A DNA stretch of 24,017 nt from Phycisphaeraceae bacterium. GTDB taxonomy: Bacteria > Planctomycetota > Phycisphaerae > Phycisphaerales > Phycisphaeraceae. Shown here in pieces: positions 8,385-15,100 of this stretch. The notes under the pieces are model-generated. The model searched no databases. It was not told the origin of the DNA and worked only from the letters and a program-made list of their open reading frames with translations. A program made the translations under genes and the position numbers. Location of the stretch: positions 1 to 24,017 of the forward strand of contig PUNN01000380.1 of NCBI GenBank assembly GCA_003552605.1, given 5' to 3'. Each line of letters starts with the position of its first letter. Position 1 is the first letter of the stretch.

Positions 8385-10325
8385 ATGGCACGATATACCA
8401 CGCACCTGCTCGCGGCCGCCGCGATCATCAGCCTCACCGGGGCGGGCGCCCTGGCCCAGCCTGGTGAGCACTTTCAGCGCAGCGAACGCGATGGCTATCC
8501 CATCATCACCCTGCCGGACCACCTGACCAATCCCTGGCCGGATGAGCTTGAAGAGGCCTATCTCGAGCGAGTGCGGGCTTCGATCGAGCACAACGCCGAT
8601 CCACGCAGCTACGGGAACAAGTTCTTCGAGAACGAGAAGTCTTCATATCCGCGGGCGATGATGGACTTTCTCGCGGGTAATCGTGACCGGGCGCTCGAAT
8701 TTCTCCAGGCTGAAGATGTCAACCGCGACTGGCATCGGCACACGGAGGGCATCGACTTCTTCGCGAGCTTCACGCTGAAGAACCAGATGCGCAAATACTT
8801 CCTTTTCGGCCCGTACATGGAAGAGGACTACGTCCAGCGCATGCACCGGGGGGCGACGATATGGACCGAGCGCGACCCGCTGCGCCGGCCCCACCACGCG
8901 TTCAATCCTGACCGCGAGGGACAGGGCTGGACCCCCGAGGTCCGCAACAGTTGGGTCGACATCCGCGGCACGGACAACCTGCGGTTCATGCGCGATACCA
9001 GCATCTACCTGATGGCAGAAGAAACCGGCAACGAGCAGACGGCGAAGGAGGTGCTCGAGCGTCTGCGCTACGAGGTGTCGGCGATGTACGACATCGGCAT
9101 GGGCGAGTGGGACAGCGAGAACTACCTCGGCCACTCGTTTCAGCCGTGGTTGAACCTCTACGACTTTGCCGAGGATGAGGATGTCAAGCTTCTGGCCAAG
9201 GCGGCGCTGGACTGGATGAGCGCGGCCGCGGCGGTGAAGTTCTGGCGCGGCGGGTTCAACGGGCCGACCAAGCGGGATTACTACCACCCCGGCGCGTGGC
9301 GTGTGCCCGCGGCGCGGACCTTCGGCATCTACTTTGACAGCCCCGTGCCCAATCCGAACCCTGACTACGATGACACCTTCACCATCACCAGCGCCTACCG
9401 TCCGCCCCCGGCGGTGGTGGCCCTTGGCAGCAATGACTTCGAGCGCCCGATCGAGTTGATGATGTCGCACCCGCCGTACGGGCACTATTTCAACCAGCGC
9501 GGTGCCGACCGGCCCGATGCTTTCGAGACGCAGTACATCGCCCACACGTACCAGCTCGGCACGCTTCCCACAGGCAACATCGGCGATGTCAACGGGTTCA
9601 AGATGATCGCCGCCAACGAGTCCCGGGGCGTTGACTATGTGATTGTCGGCAGCGGCGATCGGCCGCAGCGGATCGTCACCAGCACCAATGGCCGGGACAG
9701 TGTGGGGCAGTATCGCAACCTTGTGCTTTTTCACAATGGCGATGATGAGGCTGACATTCACTTCTTCCTGCCGCGCTCGGCCGAAATCGAGGTCGAAGGT
9801 GAACACATCTTCATCGAACTCGAAAAGACCTGGATCGCCCTGACGCCTTTCAATGCCCGCTGGCAGGGCCGTCACGAAGAGGCGACCGAGCGCATCGCTG
9901 AGGATGGGCGAGGTTATCCCGATGACATGATCGCCACGCTCGCCGGCAGCGGCCGCGGCGGCGCCTGCGGTTTTGCCATGGAGGTGGGTGAAGCTGAAAG
10001 TCACGGCAGCTACGAGCGGTTCAAGCGCGGTGTACTCGAAGCATCCTCGCTTGAACTGAACGGGGGCAGGGCCCGCTACACCGCGAGCGATGGCAATACG
10101 GTGCAGGTCGAGCCCCGCGATGGTCTTGCCCGCGTCTGGCGCAACGGCGAACGTCACGACTGGGATGCCCATTTCGACCAGTACCTGCCGACCGATGGCG
10201 GCGAGGCACCGATCCGGCAGGGATGGAAGGAGGGCCGCTTCCGCGTCGAGGCTGGCGGCTGGATATTCGAGGGTGAACTCGATGATGAGGGCCGCTACAG
10301 CTTCTCCAACCGACGCGCCGACTGA
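8385..10325 (+). CDS. secreted alpha/alpha-barrel-type protein, divergent third paralogue
   Basis: 646 residues. The ATG has GTGGAG 6 nt upstream, and the signal peptide ends ALA|QP near residue 24. It shares GMGEWDSENY (E241-Y247), WLNLYDFAEDED, ALDWMSAAAAVKF, the QLGTL..GNIG block and the beta-rich C-terminus with the genes at 2-1339 and 1434-3341. The GTENH motif of the second copy is replaced by GTDNL (D197, N198, L199), so the candidate histidine is absent while Asn is kept. It has a longer N-terminal helical region (HLTNPWPDELEEAYLERV...) and an extra segment before the GEWDS motif. It may have another specificity or be a non-catalytic binding partner. It starts 52 nt after the second glycoside hydrolase and is probably its operon partner. 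Confidence 0.87.
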   Translation: MARYTTHLLAAAAIISLTGAGALAQPGEHFQRSERDGYPIITLPDHLTNPWPDELEEAYLERVRASIEHNADPRSYGNKFFENEKSSYPRAMMDFLAGNRDRALEFLQAEDVNRDWHRHTEGIDFFASFTLKNQMRKYFLFGPYMEEDYVQRMHRGATIWTERDPLRRPHHAFNPDREGQGWTPEVRNSWVDIRGTDNLRFMRDTSIYLMAEETGNEQTAKEVLERLRYEVSAMYDIGMGEWDSENYLGHSFQPWLNLYDFAEDEDVKLLAKAALDWMSAAAAVKFWRGGFNGPTKRDYYHPGAWRVPAARTFGIYFDSPVPNPNPDYDDTFTITSAYRPPPAVVALGSNDFERPIELMMSHPPYGHYFNQRGADRPDAFETQYIAHTYQLGTLPTGNIGDVNGFKMIAANESRGVDYVIVGSGDRPQRIVTSTNGRDSVGQYRNLVLFHNGDDEADIHFFLPRSAEIEVEGEHIFIELEKTWIALTPFNARWQGRHEEATERIAEDGRGYPDDMIATLAGSGRGGACGFAMEVGEAESHGSYERFKRGVLEASSLELNGGRARYTASDGNTVQVEPRDGLARVWRNGERHDWDAHFDQYLPTDGGEAPIRQGWKEGRFRVEAGGWIFEGELDDEGRYSFSNRRAD

Positions 10326-10333
10326 CCGGTCAG
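10322..10333. other. 12-bp perfect palindrome overlapping the stop codon
   Basis: CTGACCGGTCAG is a perfect palindrome spanning the stop codon of the third alpha/alpha-barrel gene, 86 nt before the ECF sigma factor. It has no loop and no T-run, so it is not a terminator. It could be a protein-binding site for sigma-gene control or chance in GC-rich DNA. Confidence 0.25.
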
Positions 10334-10418
10334 AGCCTCGGTGAGCGGCGGGAGGTATTCGGGAACGTCAATGTAAGGCGGGATTGCGCCTTGATGCCTC
10401 GATGGACGCGGATGCCTG

Positions 10419-10985
10419 ATGGACGAAGTGGACCTCGCAGCATGTCTTGATGGTGACAAGCGGGCGTGGGATGCCCTCGTGGCCCGGTATGCGCCGCTGA
10501 TCACCGCCGCAGTGTGCCGGGCCCTGCGGCGTCACGGCGATGACCCACAGGTCCAGGATGTGGTGCAGGAGGTGTTCCTCCGGCTGGTCAAGGATGACTT
10601 CCGCCTGCTGCGGCAGTTCGACCCCGGGCGGGCAAGCCTGTCGACGTGGCTTTCGATCGTGGCCCGCAGCACCGCCATCAGCAGCACGCGGGGGAGGCAA
10701 CTGCCGACTGTCGCCCTCGAGGAGGCTGCCGCTGCGGCCACCGTGCAGCAGCCGCCGGACCTCGACTTCGAACCCGATGCCTCCAGCCTCGAGCGCCTCC
10801 GCATCCCCGCGGACCTGCTGCCTCATAGGCAGCGGATGATCCTGCACCTGCTGTTCGACCGGGAGATGGACGTTGAGTCGGCGGCAAAGGCGATGGGGGT
10901 GGACCCGCAGACCATCCGCAGTGGTAAACACAAGGCACTGACCAAGTTACGGGCTTTCTTCGCGGCCGGGGGTGCCGGGGAATGA
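10419..10985 (+). CDS. ECF-type RNA polymerase sigma factor
   Basis: 188 residues. Region 2 runs from about residue 12 to 95: WDALVARYAPLI, then the conserved QDVVQEVFLRL helix that contacts core polymerase, and FDPGRASLSTWLSIVARSTAIS for -10 recognition. A low-complexity Ala-rich linker follows. Region 4 (about 130-180) carries LPHRQRMILHLLF and a helix-turn-helix AAKAMGVDPQTIRSGKHKALTKLR for -35 recognition. Length and layout match the ECF (sigma-70 group 4) family. The next gene, 56 nt downstream, encodes a zinc-finger membrane anti-sigma factor, which should hold it inactive until an envelope signal arrives. Autoregulation would be usual; a GGAAC at 10362-10366 is a weak -35 candidate without a convincing -10. 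It could instead respond to something unrelated to the upstream glycan genes. Confidence 0.9.
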   Translation: MDEVDLAACLDGDKRAWDALVARYAPLITAAVCRALRRHGDDPQVQDVVQEVFLRLVKDDFRLLRQFDPGRASLSTWLSIVARSTAISSTRGRQLPTVALEEAAAAATVQQPPDLDFEPDASSLERLRIPADLLPHRQRMILHLLFDREMDVESAAKAMGVDPQTIRSGKHKALTKLRAFFAAGGAGE

Positions 10986-11041
10986 GGCCGGCGTGGGGAT
11001 ACACCCCCGCTTCGCTGCGTAGACACGGTTGAAGGAATCCG

Positions 11042-11695
11042 ATGATGATCCCGTTCGATCCGCACAAGGCCGAAGACCGCACACTCTGGCAGCACGCCCG
11101 CGAGGCGGTCTGGTCCGATGGCCGTTGCCCGGATGAGTTGAGCCTGGCCGGATTTGTCGATGGCCGGCTTCCCGGGCCACAGCACCGGGCCATCGGGGCT
11201 CACCTGTCCGACTGCGCCGACTGTCGCGAGTCGGTCGAGGCGGCCCGCGAGTTGGCGGCCACGACGCCACCGGTGGTGGATGAGGCCATCATCGAACGTG
11301 CCCGGGCGCTGGTGGTGCCCACGTCTGCTCCCGTGGCCGAGACCGATCCGGCGGCGGGTTGGGATGATGCTCAGCGATATGAGGGGCCCGCGGTGATCGG
11401 GCGAACCCGGCCGGCGCCCCTGGTCGGGGGTGTGGGGCTGGCGGCAGCAGTGGTGTTGTGTGCCACCGTCGGGTTCATGGTCGGGCAGGGCATGGCTGTC
11501 GAGACAAGCCCCATGACGCCGCAGTCCGTGGCCGCTGACCCCGGTGTCGCCTCCGAGCGGACCGAGGATATGGCGACACTTGACCCTGGCTGGGTGCTGA
11601 ACGATGCCTTCGACCCAGCGGAGGAATCTGAGCTGGTGCTGCTGGAGTCGCTTGAATGGCTGATCGAGCCCGGGATCGAGGAGCCGCAGCGATGA
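11042..11695 (+). CDS. zinc-finger transmembrane anti-sigma factor
   Basis: 217 residues. The N-terminal cytoplasmic part has a complete zinc-binding anti-sigma pattern, C29...H54-x3-C58-x2-C61 (HLSDCADC), within a helical region that would wrap the sigma factor. One membrane helix follows (about residues 127-149, LVGGVGLAAAVVLCATVGFMV). A ~68-residue acidic periplasmic tail has no recognised domain. AAGGAA lies just before the paired ATGs; the first is used. Gene order (after the ECF sigma factor, overlapping a periplasmic LTxxQ protein) is the normal order of a membrane signalling module. It probably sequesters the sigma factor encoded at 10419-10985. Known release mechanisms include regulated proteolysis or conformational change; neither is shown here. 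Confidence 0.85.
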   Translation: MMIPFDPHKAEDRTLWQHAREAVWSDGRCPDELSLAGFVDGRLPGPQHRAIGAHLSDCADCRESVEAARELAATTPPVVDEAIIERARALVVPTSAPVAETDPAAGWDDAQRYEGPAVIGRTRPAPLVGGVGLAAAVVLCATVGFMVGQGMAVETSPMTPQSVAADPGVASERTEDMATLDPGWVLNDAFDPAEESELVLLESLEWLIEPGIEEPQR

Positions 11696-12435
11696 GTGCC
11701 TCTCGCCTCCCATGGATTCTGCTGGTGGTCTCACTGGCGTTCAACGTGGCGTTCGCCGCGGGGTTCGTCCATACGCGACTGACCGCGGATCGGCCGACGC
11801 CGCCGGCAGGGGACCAGGACCGTGCCGAAGAGGGGGCCGATTCCGCGGATGAGATGGACCCGCGGCTGCGGCTGGTCTCGGAACTGAACCTTGATGCGGG
11901 GCAGCTTGAACAATTCGAGCGGGCGTATGAGCGGTCGCAGCAGCGTTCTGATGAACTGCGCGATGAACTGCGTGAGATTCGCGAGCAAATGCTCGAACTC
12001 CGCGGGGCCGATGAGCCGGACCGCGAGCGCCTGGGCGAATTGCGCTCACGGGCCCGTGAGGTGTTTGAGACGCTTGCTGAAGAGCGGCAGAGCCAGTTCA
12101 ACGAATTCATGCAGACGTTGACCCCCGAGCAACGCCGCGCGGCCGTGGAACTGATGCGAAGCCGCGGGGGCCGGCACCACCGTGCGATCTCGCCCGAACA
12201 GCGCGAGCGAATGCGCGAGGCATTTCGCAAGCGGCTTGAGCGGCGGCGTGAGCGAGCGGATGAAGATGCTGATGATGAGCAAAAGCCCGGGCGAAGCCCC
12301 GATCGGGGTGGGCCGTGGCCCCGCCGCGATTTCCAGGCTGATGACGATGATGACCGCACCGGTGCCGAAACCGAAAAGGCCGATCCCCGGCCCCGTGGCG
12401 AGGACGACTCGGACGCGGAGGGGCCGGTCCAATAA
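11692..12435 (+). CDS. membrane-anchored CpxP/Spy/CnrX-like periplasmic sensor
   Basis: 247 residues. The start is the ATG at 11692, which overlaps the anti-sigma stop as ATGA and indicates translational coupling. Residues 8-27 are an uncleaved-looking signal anchor (WILLVVSLAFNVAFAAGF). The body is a long charged alpha-helical hairpin with LTxxQ-type motifs: LNLDAGQ (66-72), LTPEQRRA (143-150) and ISPEQRER (166-173). These mark the Spy/CpxP/ZraP and heavy-metal-resistance family of periplasmic chaperones and sensors. An RHHR cluster (161-164) could bind metal. The last ~60 residues are a disordered Asp/Glu/Arg/Pro tail. In the Cnr system of Cupriavidus, a protein of this fold (CnrX) senses metal for an ECF sigma/anti-sigma pair, so a similar role is inferred here. 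A simple periplasmic chaperone is the alternative. Confidence 0.78.
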   Translation: MSASRLPWILLVVSLAFNVAFAAGFVHTRLTADRPTPPAGDQDRAEEGADSADEMDPRLRLVSELNLDAGQLEQFERAYERSQQRSDELRDELREIREQMLELRGADEPDRERLGELRSRAREVFETLAEERQSQFNEFMQTLTPEQRRAAVELMRSRGGRHHRAISPEQRERMREAFRKRLERRRERADEDADDEQKPGRSPDRGGPWPRRDFQADDDDDRTGAETEKADPRPRGEDDSDAEGPVQ

Positions 12436-12451
12436 CTCAGATGAATAAAGA

Positions 12452-12476
12452 CGCCGCCCCGGTGGTCGGGGCGGCG
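12452..12476 (+). other. GC-rich hairpin after the sensor gene, no T-run
   Basis: CGCCGCCCC (12452-12460) pairs with GGGGCGGCG (12468-12476) around a 7-nt loop, 16 nt after the sensor stop codon. No T-run follows, so it is either a weak or factor-dependent terminator or an mRNA-stabilising stem between the signalling genes and the Arg/Asp-rich protein. Confidence 0.55.
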
Positions 12477-12483
12477 ACGTGGC

Positions 12484-12537
12484 GGAACCGCGCGTGGCGG
12501 TTCCAAGGGTCTCTCATTCCTAATGATGAAAGGAACC
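12484..12537 (+). promoter_or_regulatory. leader with competing hairpins over the ribosome-binding site
   Basis: GGAACCGC (12484-12491) pairs with GCGGTTCC (12497-12504) in an 8-bp stem. A second GGAACC (12532-12537) overlaps the AAAGGAA ribosome-binding site of the gene at 12542 and could pair with the same GGTTCC (12499-12504). The two structures exclude each other, so the first stem could free the ribosome-binding site. The same GGAACC also resembles an ECF -35 element (with GTCTC at 12509-12513 as a possible -10), but the spacing is longer than usual. Confidence 0.35.
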
Positions 12538-12541
12538 TGAC

Positions 12542-13621
12542 ATGAAGTCAAGACACTGGCTGGCAGGCCTCGCCGTGATGGCGGTGATGGCGGTGGGCAG
12601 CGCCGCTTGGGCCGATGAGGCCCGGGAGACGCGAAGCAACTGGGCCGAGCGGCTCGATGAACGGCTCGAGCGCATCGAGCAGCGGCTGGAGCGCCTGGAA
12701 GGGGGCGAGCAGCCCGACCGCGCGGATCGTCCTGACCGTGAGCGCCGTGAACGCGCTGAGCGCTCGGACCGCGAACGCCGGGACCGGGCGGACCGCGACC
12801 GCCCCGAGCGTCCGGATCGCGAGGCGATTCTTGAGCGGATCGAGCAGTGGCGCGAGATGAGAGACGCGGAGCGCCGTGAGGCGATGGAGCGTGGCCGTGA
12901 GCGCATGCGTGAGATGCGTGACCGCGCCGAGCGTCGCGACCGCCCTGAGCGAGCCGACCGCCGTGATCGCGACCGCGCGGACCGCCGTGACCGTCCGGAG
13001 CGTCCGGACCGTGAGGCGATGCGTGAGCGGATCGAGCAGTGGCGCGAGATGAGTGGCGAGGAGCGCCGTGAGGCGATGGAGCGTGGCCTTGAGCGTTGGC
13101 GTGAGATGCGTGACCGCGCCGAGCGTCGCGACCGCCCTGAGCGAGCCGATCGCCGTGATCGCGACCGCCGTGACCGCGCGGACCGCCGTGCCCGACCCGA
13201 CCGCGAAGCCATGCGTGAGCGGGCGATGGAGCGTTTGCGTGAGATGAGCCCTGAGCGGCGTCGTGAGATGGTCCGCAGCATGCATGAGCGGACCCGGGAA
13301 CGTGCCGGCCAGCTTCGCGATCGCCTCGAGCGCATTGAAAAGGCGCTTGCGGATGCGAAGAAGGACAAGGACAAGGCCGAAGGGCGCATCAAGGCGCTTG
13401 AACGCCGCAAGGCTGCGGTCAAGGCTCAGCAGGAAAGACTCCGTGAAGGTGTGCGTGGCCGGATGGAGATGCGGCACGAGGCGAGGCCCGACCGTGACCG
13501 CCGCGACTGGCGTCGGGATCGTGATCGCGATGACCGCCGTGATTGGCGCCGGGATCGTCGCGATCGTGATGAAGCGCGGGATACCCGTCGCCCGGATCGC
13601 CGGCGCGATCGCGACCGCTGA
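12542..13621 (+). CDS. secreted Arg/Asp/Glu-rich repeat coiled protein
   Basis: 359 residues with AAAGGAA before the ATG and a clear signal peptide (MKSRHWLAG, hydrophobic run, AWA|DE near residue 24). The mature protein is almost entirely Arg, Asp, Glu, Ala and Met. It opens with a coiled coil (ERLDERLERIEQRLERLE) followed by RPDRxxR runs. A 64-residue unit then occurs twice in tandem (92-155, 156-219), each with a helical ERIEQWREM...ERREAMERG..R.REMRDRAERR part and a DRRDRD-rich spacer, with a degenerate third start (REMSPERRREM). A Lys/Glu coil (about 255-305) and a tail with two DRRDWRRDR copies end the protein. I do not recognise a family, though the LTxxQ-like SPERR segment hints at kinship with the upstream sensor. 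It is probably a periplasmic target or partner of the sigma module, possibly metal-, polyanion- or acid-binding; that role is inferred. Confidence 0.75.
   Translation: MKSRHWLAGLAVMAVMAVGSAAWADEARETRSNWAERLDERLERIEQRLERLEGGEQPDRADRPDRERRERAERSDRERRDRADRDRPERPDREAILERIEQWREMRDAERREAMERGRERMREMRDRAERRDRPERADRRDRDRADRRDRPERPDREAMRERIEQWREMSGEERREAMERGLERWREMRDRAERRDRPERADRRDRDRRDRADRRARPDREAMRERAMERLREMSPERRREMVRSMHERTRERAGQLRDRLERIEKALADAKKDKDKAEGRIKALERRKAAVKAQQERLREGVRGRMEMRHEARPDRDRRDWRRDRDRDDRRDWRRDRRDRDEARDTRRPDRRRDRDR
12815..13198 (+). repeat. tandem 192-bp direct repeat, two copies
   Basis: Copies at 12815-13006 and 13007-13198 abut exactly and encode residues 92-155 and 156-219 of the Arg/Asp-rich protein. 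Long stretches are identical at the nucleotide level (for example the segments around 12909-12950 and 13101-13142), with scattered changes and a small shuffling of the Asp-Arg dipeptides near each end. A third, diverged unit start follows at 13199. The in-frame length keeps the protein intact and suggests a fairly recent duplication. Confidence 0.85.
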
Positions 13622-13654
13622 TTCCTGTTCTGCATCCTGTGACCTGTTCGATCC

Positions 13655-13690
13655 GAGCCCGGTGCCATGTGGCACCGGGCTCTTTTGTTT
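13655..13690 (+). terminator. strong intrinsic terminator after the repeat protein
   Basis: GAGCCCGGTGCC (13655-13666) pairs perfectly with GGCACCGGGCTC (13671-13682) around the four-base loop ATGT, followed by TTTTGTTT (13683-13690). It lies 33 nt after the stop codon and closes the sigma/anti-sigma/sensor/repeat-protein unit. Confidence 0.93.
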
Positions 13691-13832
13691 GCTCCCATCC
13701 GAGAGCGACGTGGTCGGCGATCGGCGCGGTCGATCGCTGACACTGGATGCTGCGGAGGTGTTGGTCGCATCTCCTGCCTCGGTGGCAAGCGTTTCTGTCG
13801 TGGCCCCGGCCGACACGCAGGTGCGGGGGACG

Positions 13833-13838
13833 TAAACT
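13833..13838 (+). promoter_or_regulatory. putative -10 box placing transcription start at the lpxB ATG
   Basis: TAAACT (13833-13838) with CCGACA (13810-13815) 17 bp upstream is a weak sigma70-like pair, each matching 4 of 6 consensus bases. A start about 7 nt downstream of the -10 would fall at 13845-13846, on the first base of the lpxB ATG. No ribosome-binding site lies at normal distance from that ATG, which fits a leaderless transcript. Confidence 0.3.
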
Positions 13839-13845
13839 GCTCGCC

Positions 13846-15018
13846 ATGGCCCGCACCGCGCCCCGGCTGTTGATGACCGCGTTCGAACCGAGCGGCGATG
13901 AACTCGCCGCCGCGGTGGCCGCGCGGCTGCGCCAGTTGCGGCCGGAGTTGACCATTTTCGGACTCGGCGGTCCGCGCATGGCGGCGGCCGGGGTTGAGTT
14001 GCTCGAGACCACCACTGCGCATCCGGTCATGCTCCTGCCCGGGGTCTCACACGTGTGGCAGCACCTGCGGCGGTTGCACCGCCTGCGGCGTTGGCTTCGC
14101 GGCCATGACATCGCAGCGCTGGTTCCCGTCGACAGCCCGGCGGCGAACTGGTCGATCTGCGCGGCGGTGCGGCGGTTGCAGCCGCAGGCGAAAATCGCGC
14201 ATCTGGCCGCGCCACAGCTATGGGCGTGGGCGCCGTGGCGTGTGCGTCGGATGCGCCGGCTCAGCGACCATGCCCTGTGTCTGCTCCCGTTCGAGAAGCC
14301 CTGGTTCGAGCAACGGGGCGTGGCGGCCACGTTCGTCGGCCATCCCGCCGCCGAACCCGGCTACTGGCCGCAGCCGGCCCCGGAGGTGATCCACCGGCTG
14401 CCGGCGGGTGAGGTGAAGCTGGCGATCCTTCCCGGCTCCCGCCGCGCGGAAATCGACCGCAACGGCCCTGTCATGCTCGATGCCTTCGCCGAGTTGCAAT
14501 CGCGCCACCCAGGCCTGTGTGCGACCGTGGCCGCCTACAGCGATGCGGTGGCCGCGCAACTACAGGCGCTGGTGGACCGCCGCTACGGCCAGAAGATCAA
14601 ACCGGGGACGCTCAGCATCGAAACGGCGCGGCTTCAGGATGTGTTGGCCTGGTGCAATGCAGCGCTGGTGACCAGTGGGACGGCGACGTTGCACGTGGCG
14701 CTACATCGACGGCCGATGGTGGCGATGTACAGGATGAGCCGCTTGCAGTGGAACGTCCTCGGCAGATGGATCGTGTACACCCGGACGTTCACCCTGCCCA
14801 ACCTCATCGCCGAGATGGATGGCCATCGGGTGATTGACGAGTTTGTCCCGTGGTTTAACGGCCCGGCCCCGATTGCCCGCGCCCTCGACTCGCTGATCGC
14901 CGATCCGAAGGCACGCGCTGCGCAGGTCGAAGCGCTCGACCGGGTCACCGCAAAGTTCAGAACCGTCCGCTTTCAGGACGATGCCGCCCGCACCCTCATC
15001 GAAGTCGCCAACCTCTGA
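13846..15018 (+). CDS. lpxB: lipid-A-disaccharide synthase (GT19)
   Basis: 390 residues. LpxB joins UDP-2,3-diacylglucosamine to lipid X (2,3-diacylglucosamine 1-phosphate) at the cytoplasmic face of the inner membrane to make the lipid A disaccharide, so the cell makes lipopolysaccharide. Landmarks match E. coli LpxB in order: FEPSGDELAA (13-22; GEASGD in E. coli), FGLGGPRM (38-45), VPVDSPAANWSI, APQLWAWAPWRV (122-132), PFEKPWFE, FVGHP, LAILPGSRRAEI (192-203), TSGTATLHVAL and the later TLPNLIAE. In the TSGTATLxxxL block, E. coli has Glu where this protein has His283, a notable change in the nucleotide-binding half. ATG 13846 is the first start that leaves the SGD motif near the N-terminus; GGGGGA lies rather far upstream. 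No other lpx genes are nearby, and an aminotransferase gene converges from the other strand. Confidence 0.95.
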   Translation: MARTAPRLLMTAFEPSGDELAAAVAARLRQLRPELTIFGLGGPRMAAAGVELLETTTAHPVMLLPGVSHVWQHLRRLHRLRRWLRGHDIAALVPVDSPAANWSICAAVRRLQPQAKIAHLAAPQLWAWAPWRVRRMRRLSDHALCLLPFEKPWFEQRGVAATFVGHPAAEPGYWPQPAPEVIHRLPAGEVKLAILPGSRRAEIDRNGPVMLDAFAELQSRHPGLCATVAAYSDAVAAQLQALVDRRYGQKIKPGTLSIETARLQDVLAWCNAALVTSGTATLHVALHRRPMVAMYRMSRLQWNVLGRWIVYTRTFTLPNLIAEMDGHRVIDEFVPWFNGPAPIARALDSLIADPKARAAQVEALDRVTAKFRTVRFQDDAARTLIEVANL

Positions 15019-15050
15019 ACGCCACGAATGATCCGGGCAGGGGGATATGG

Positions 15051-15100
15051 CCGGTAGAAGGGGGCGGCCGGCCCTTCGACAGCGCTGCCGGGACTACCGG
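15051..15100. terminator. nested inverted repeats in a convergent gap, possible weak bidirectional terminator
   Basis: Between the convergent lpxB and aminotransferase genes, CCGGTAG (15051-15057) is complementary to CTACCGG (15094-15100), which includes the aminotransferase stop codon. An inner stem, GAAGGG (15057-15062) with CCCTTC (15072-15077), overlaps the first by one base. No T-run exists on either strand, so any termination would be weak or Rho-dependent. Confidence 0.35.

Noticed and set aside
12815..13198. The repeats as a CRISPR array
   Set aside because: Units abut without spacers, are 192 bp long, stay in frame and encode protein.
12548..13816. 422-codon - strand open frame opposite the Arg/Asp-rich repeat protein
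   Set aside because: It is a low-complexity Ala/Thr/Leu/Val complement of the Arg/Asp codons and crosses the strong + strand terminator. The + frame has a signal peptide and ribosome-binding site.
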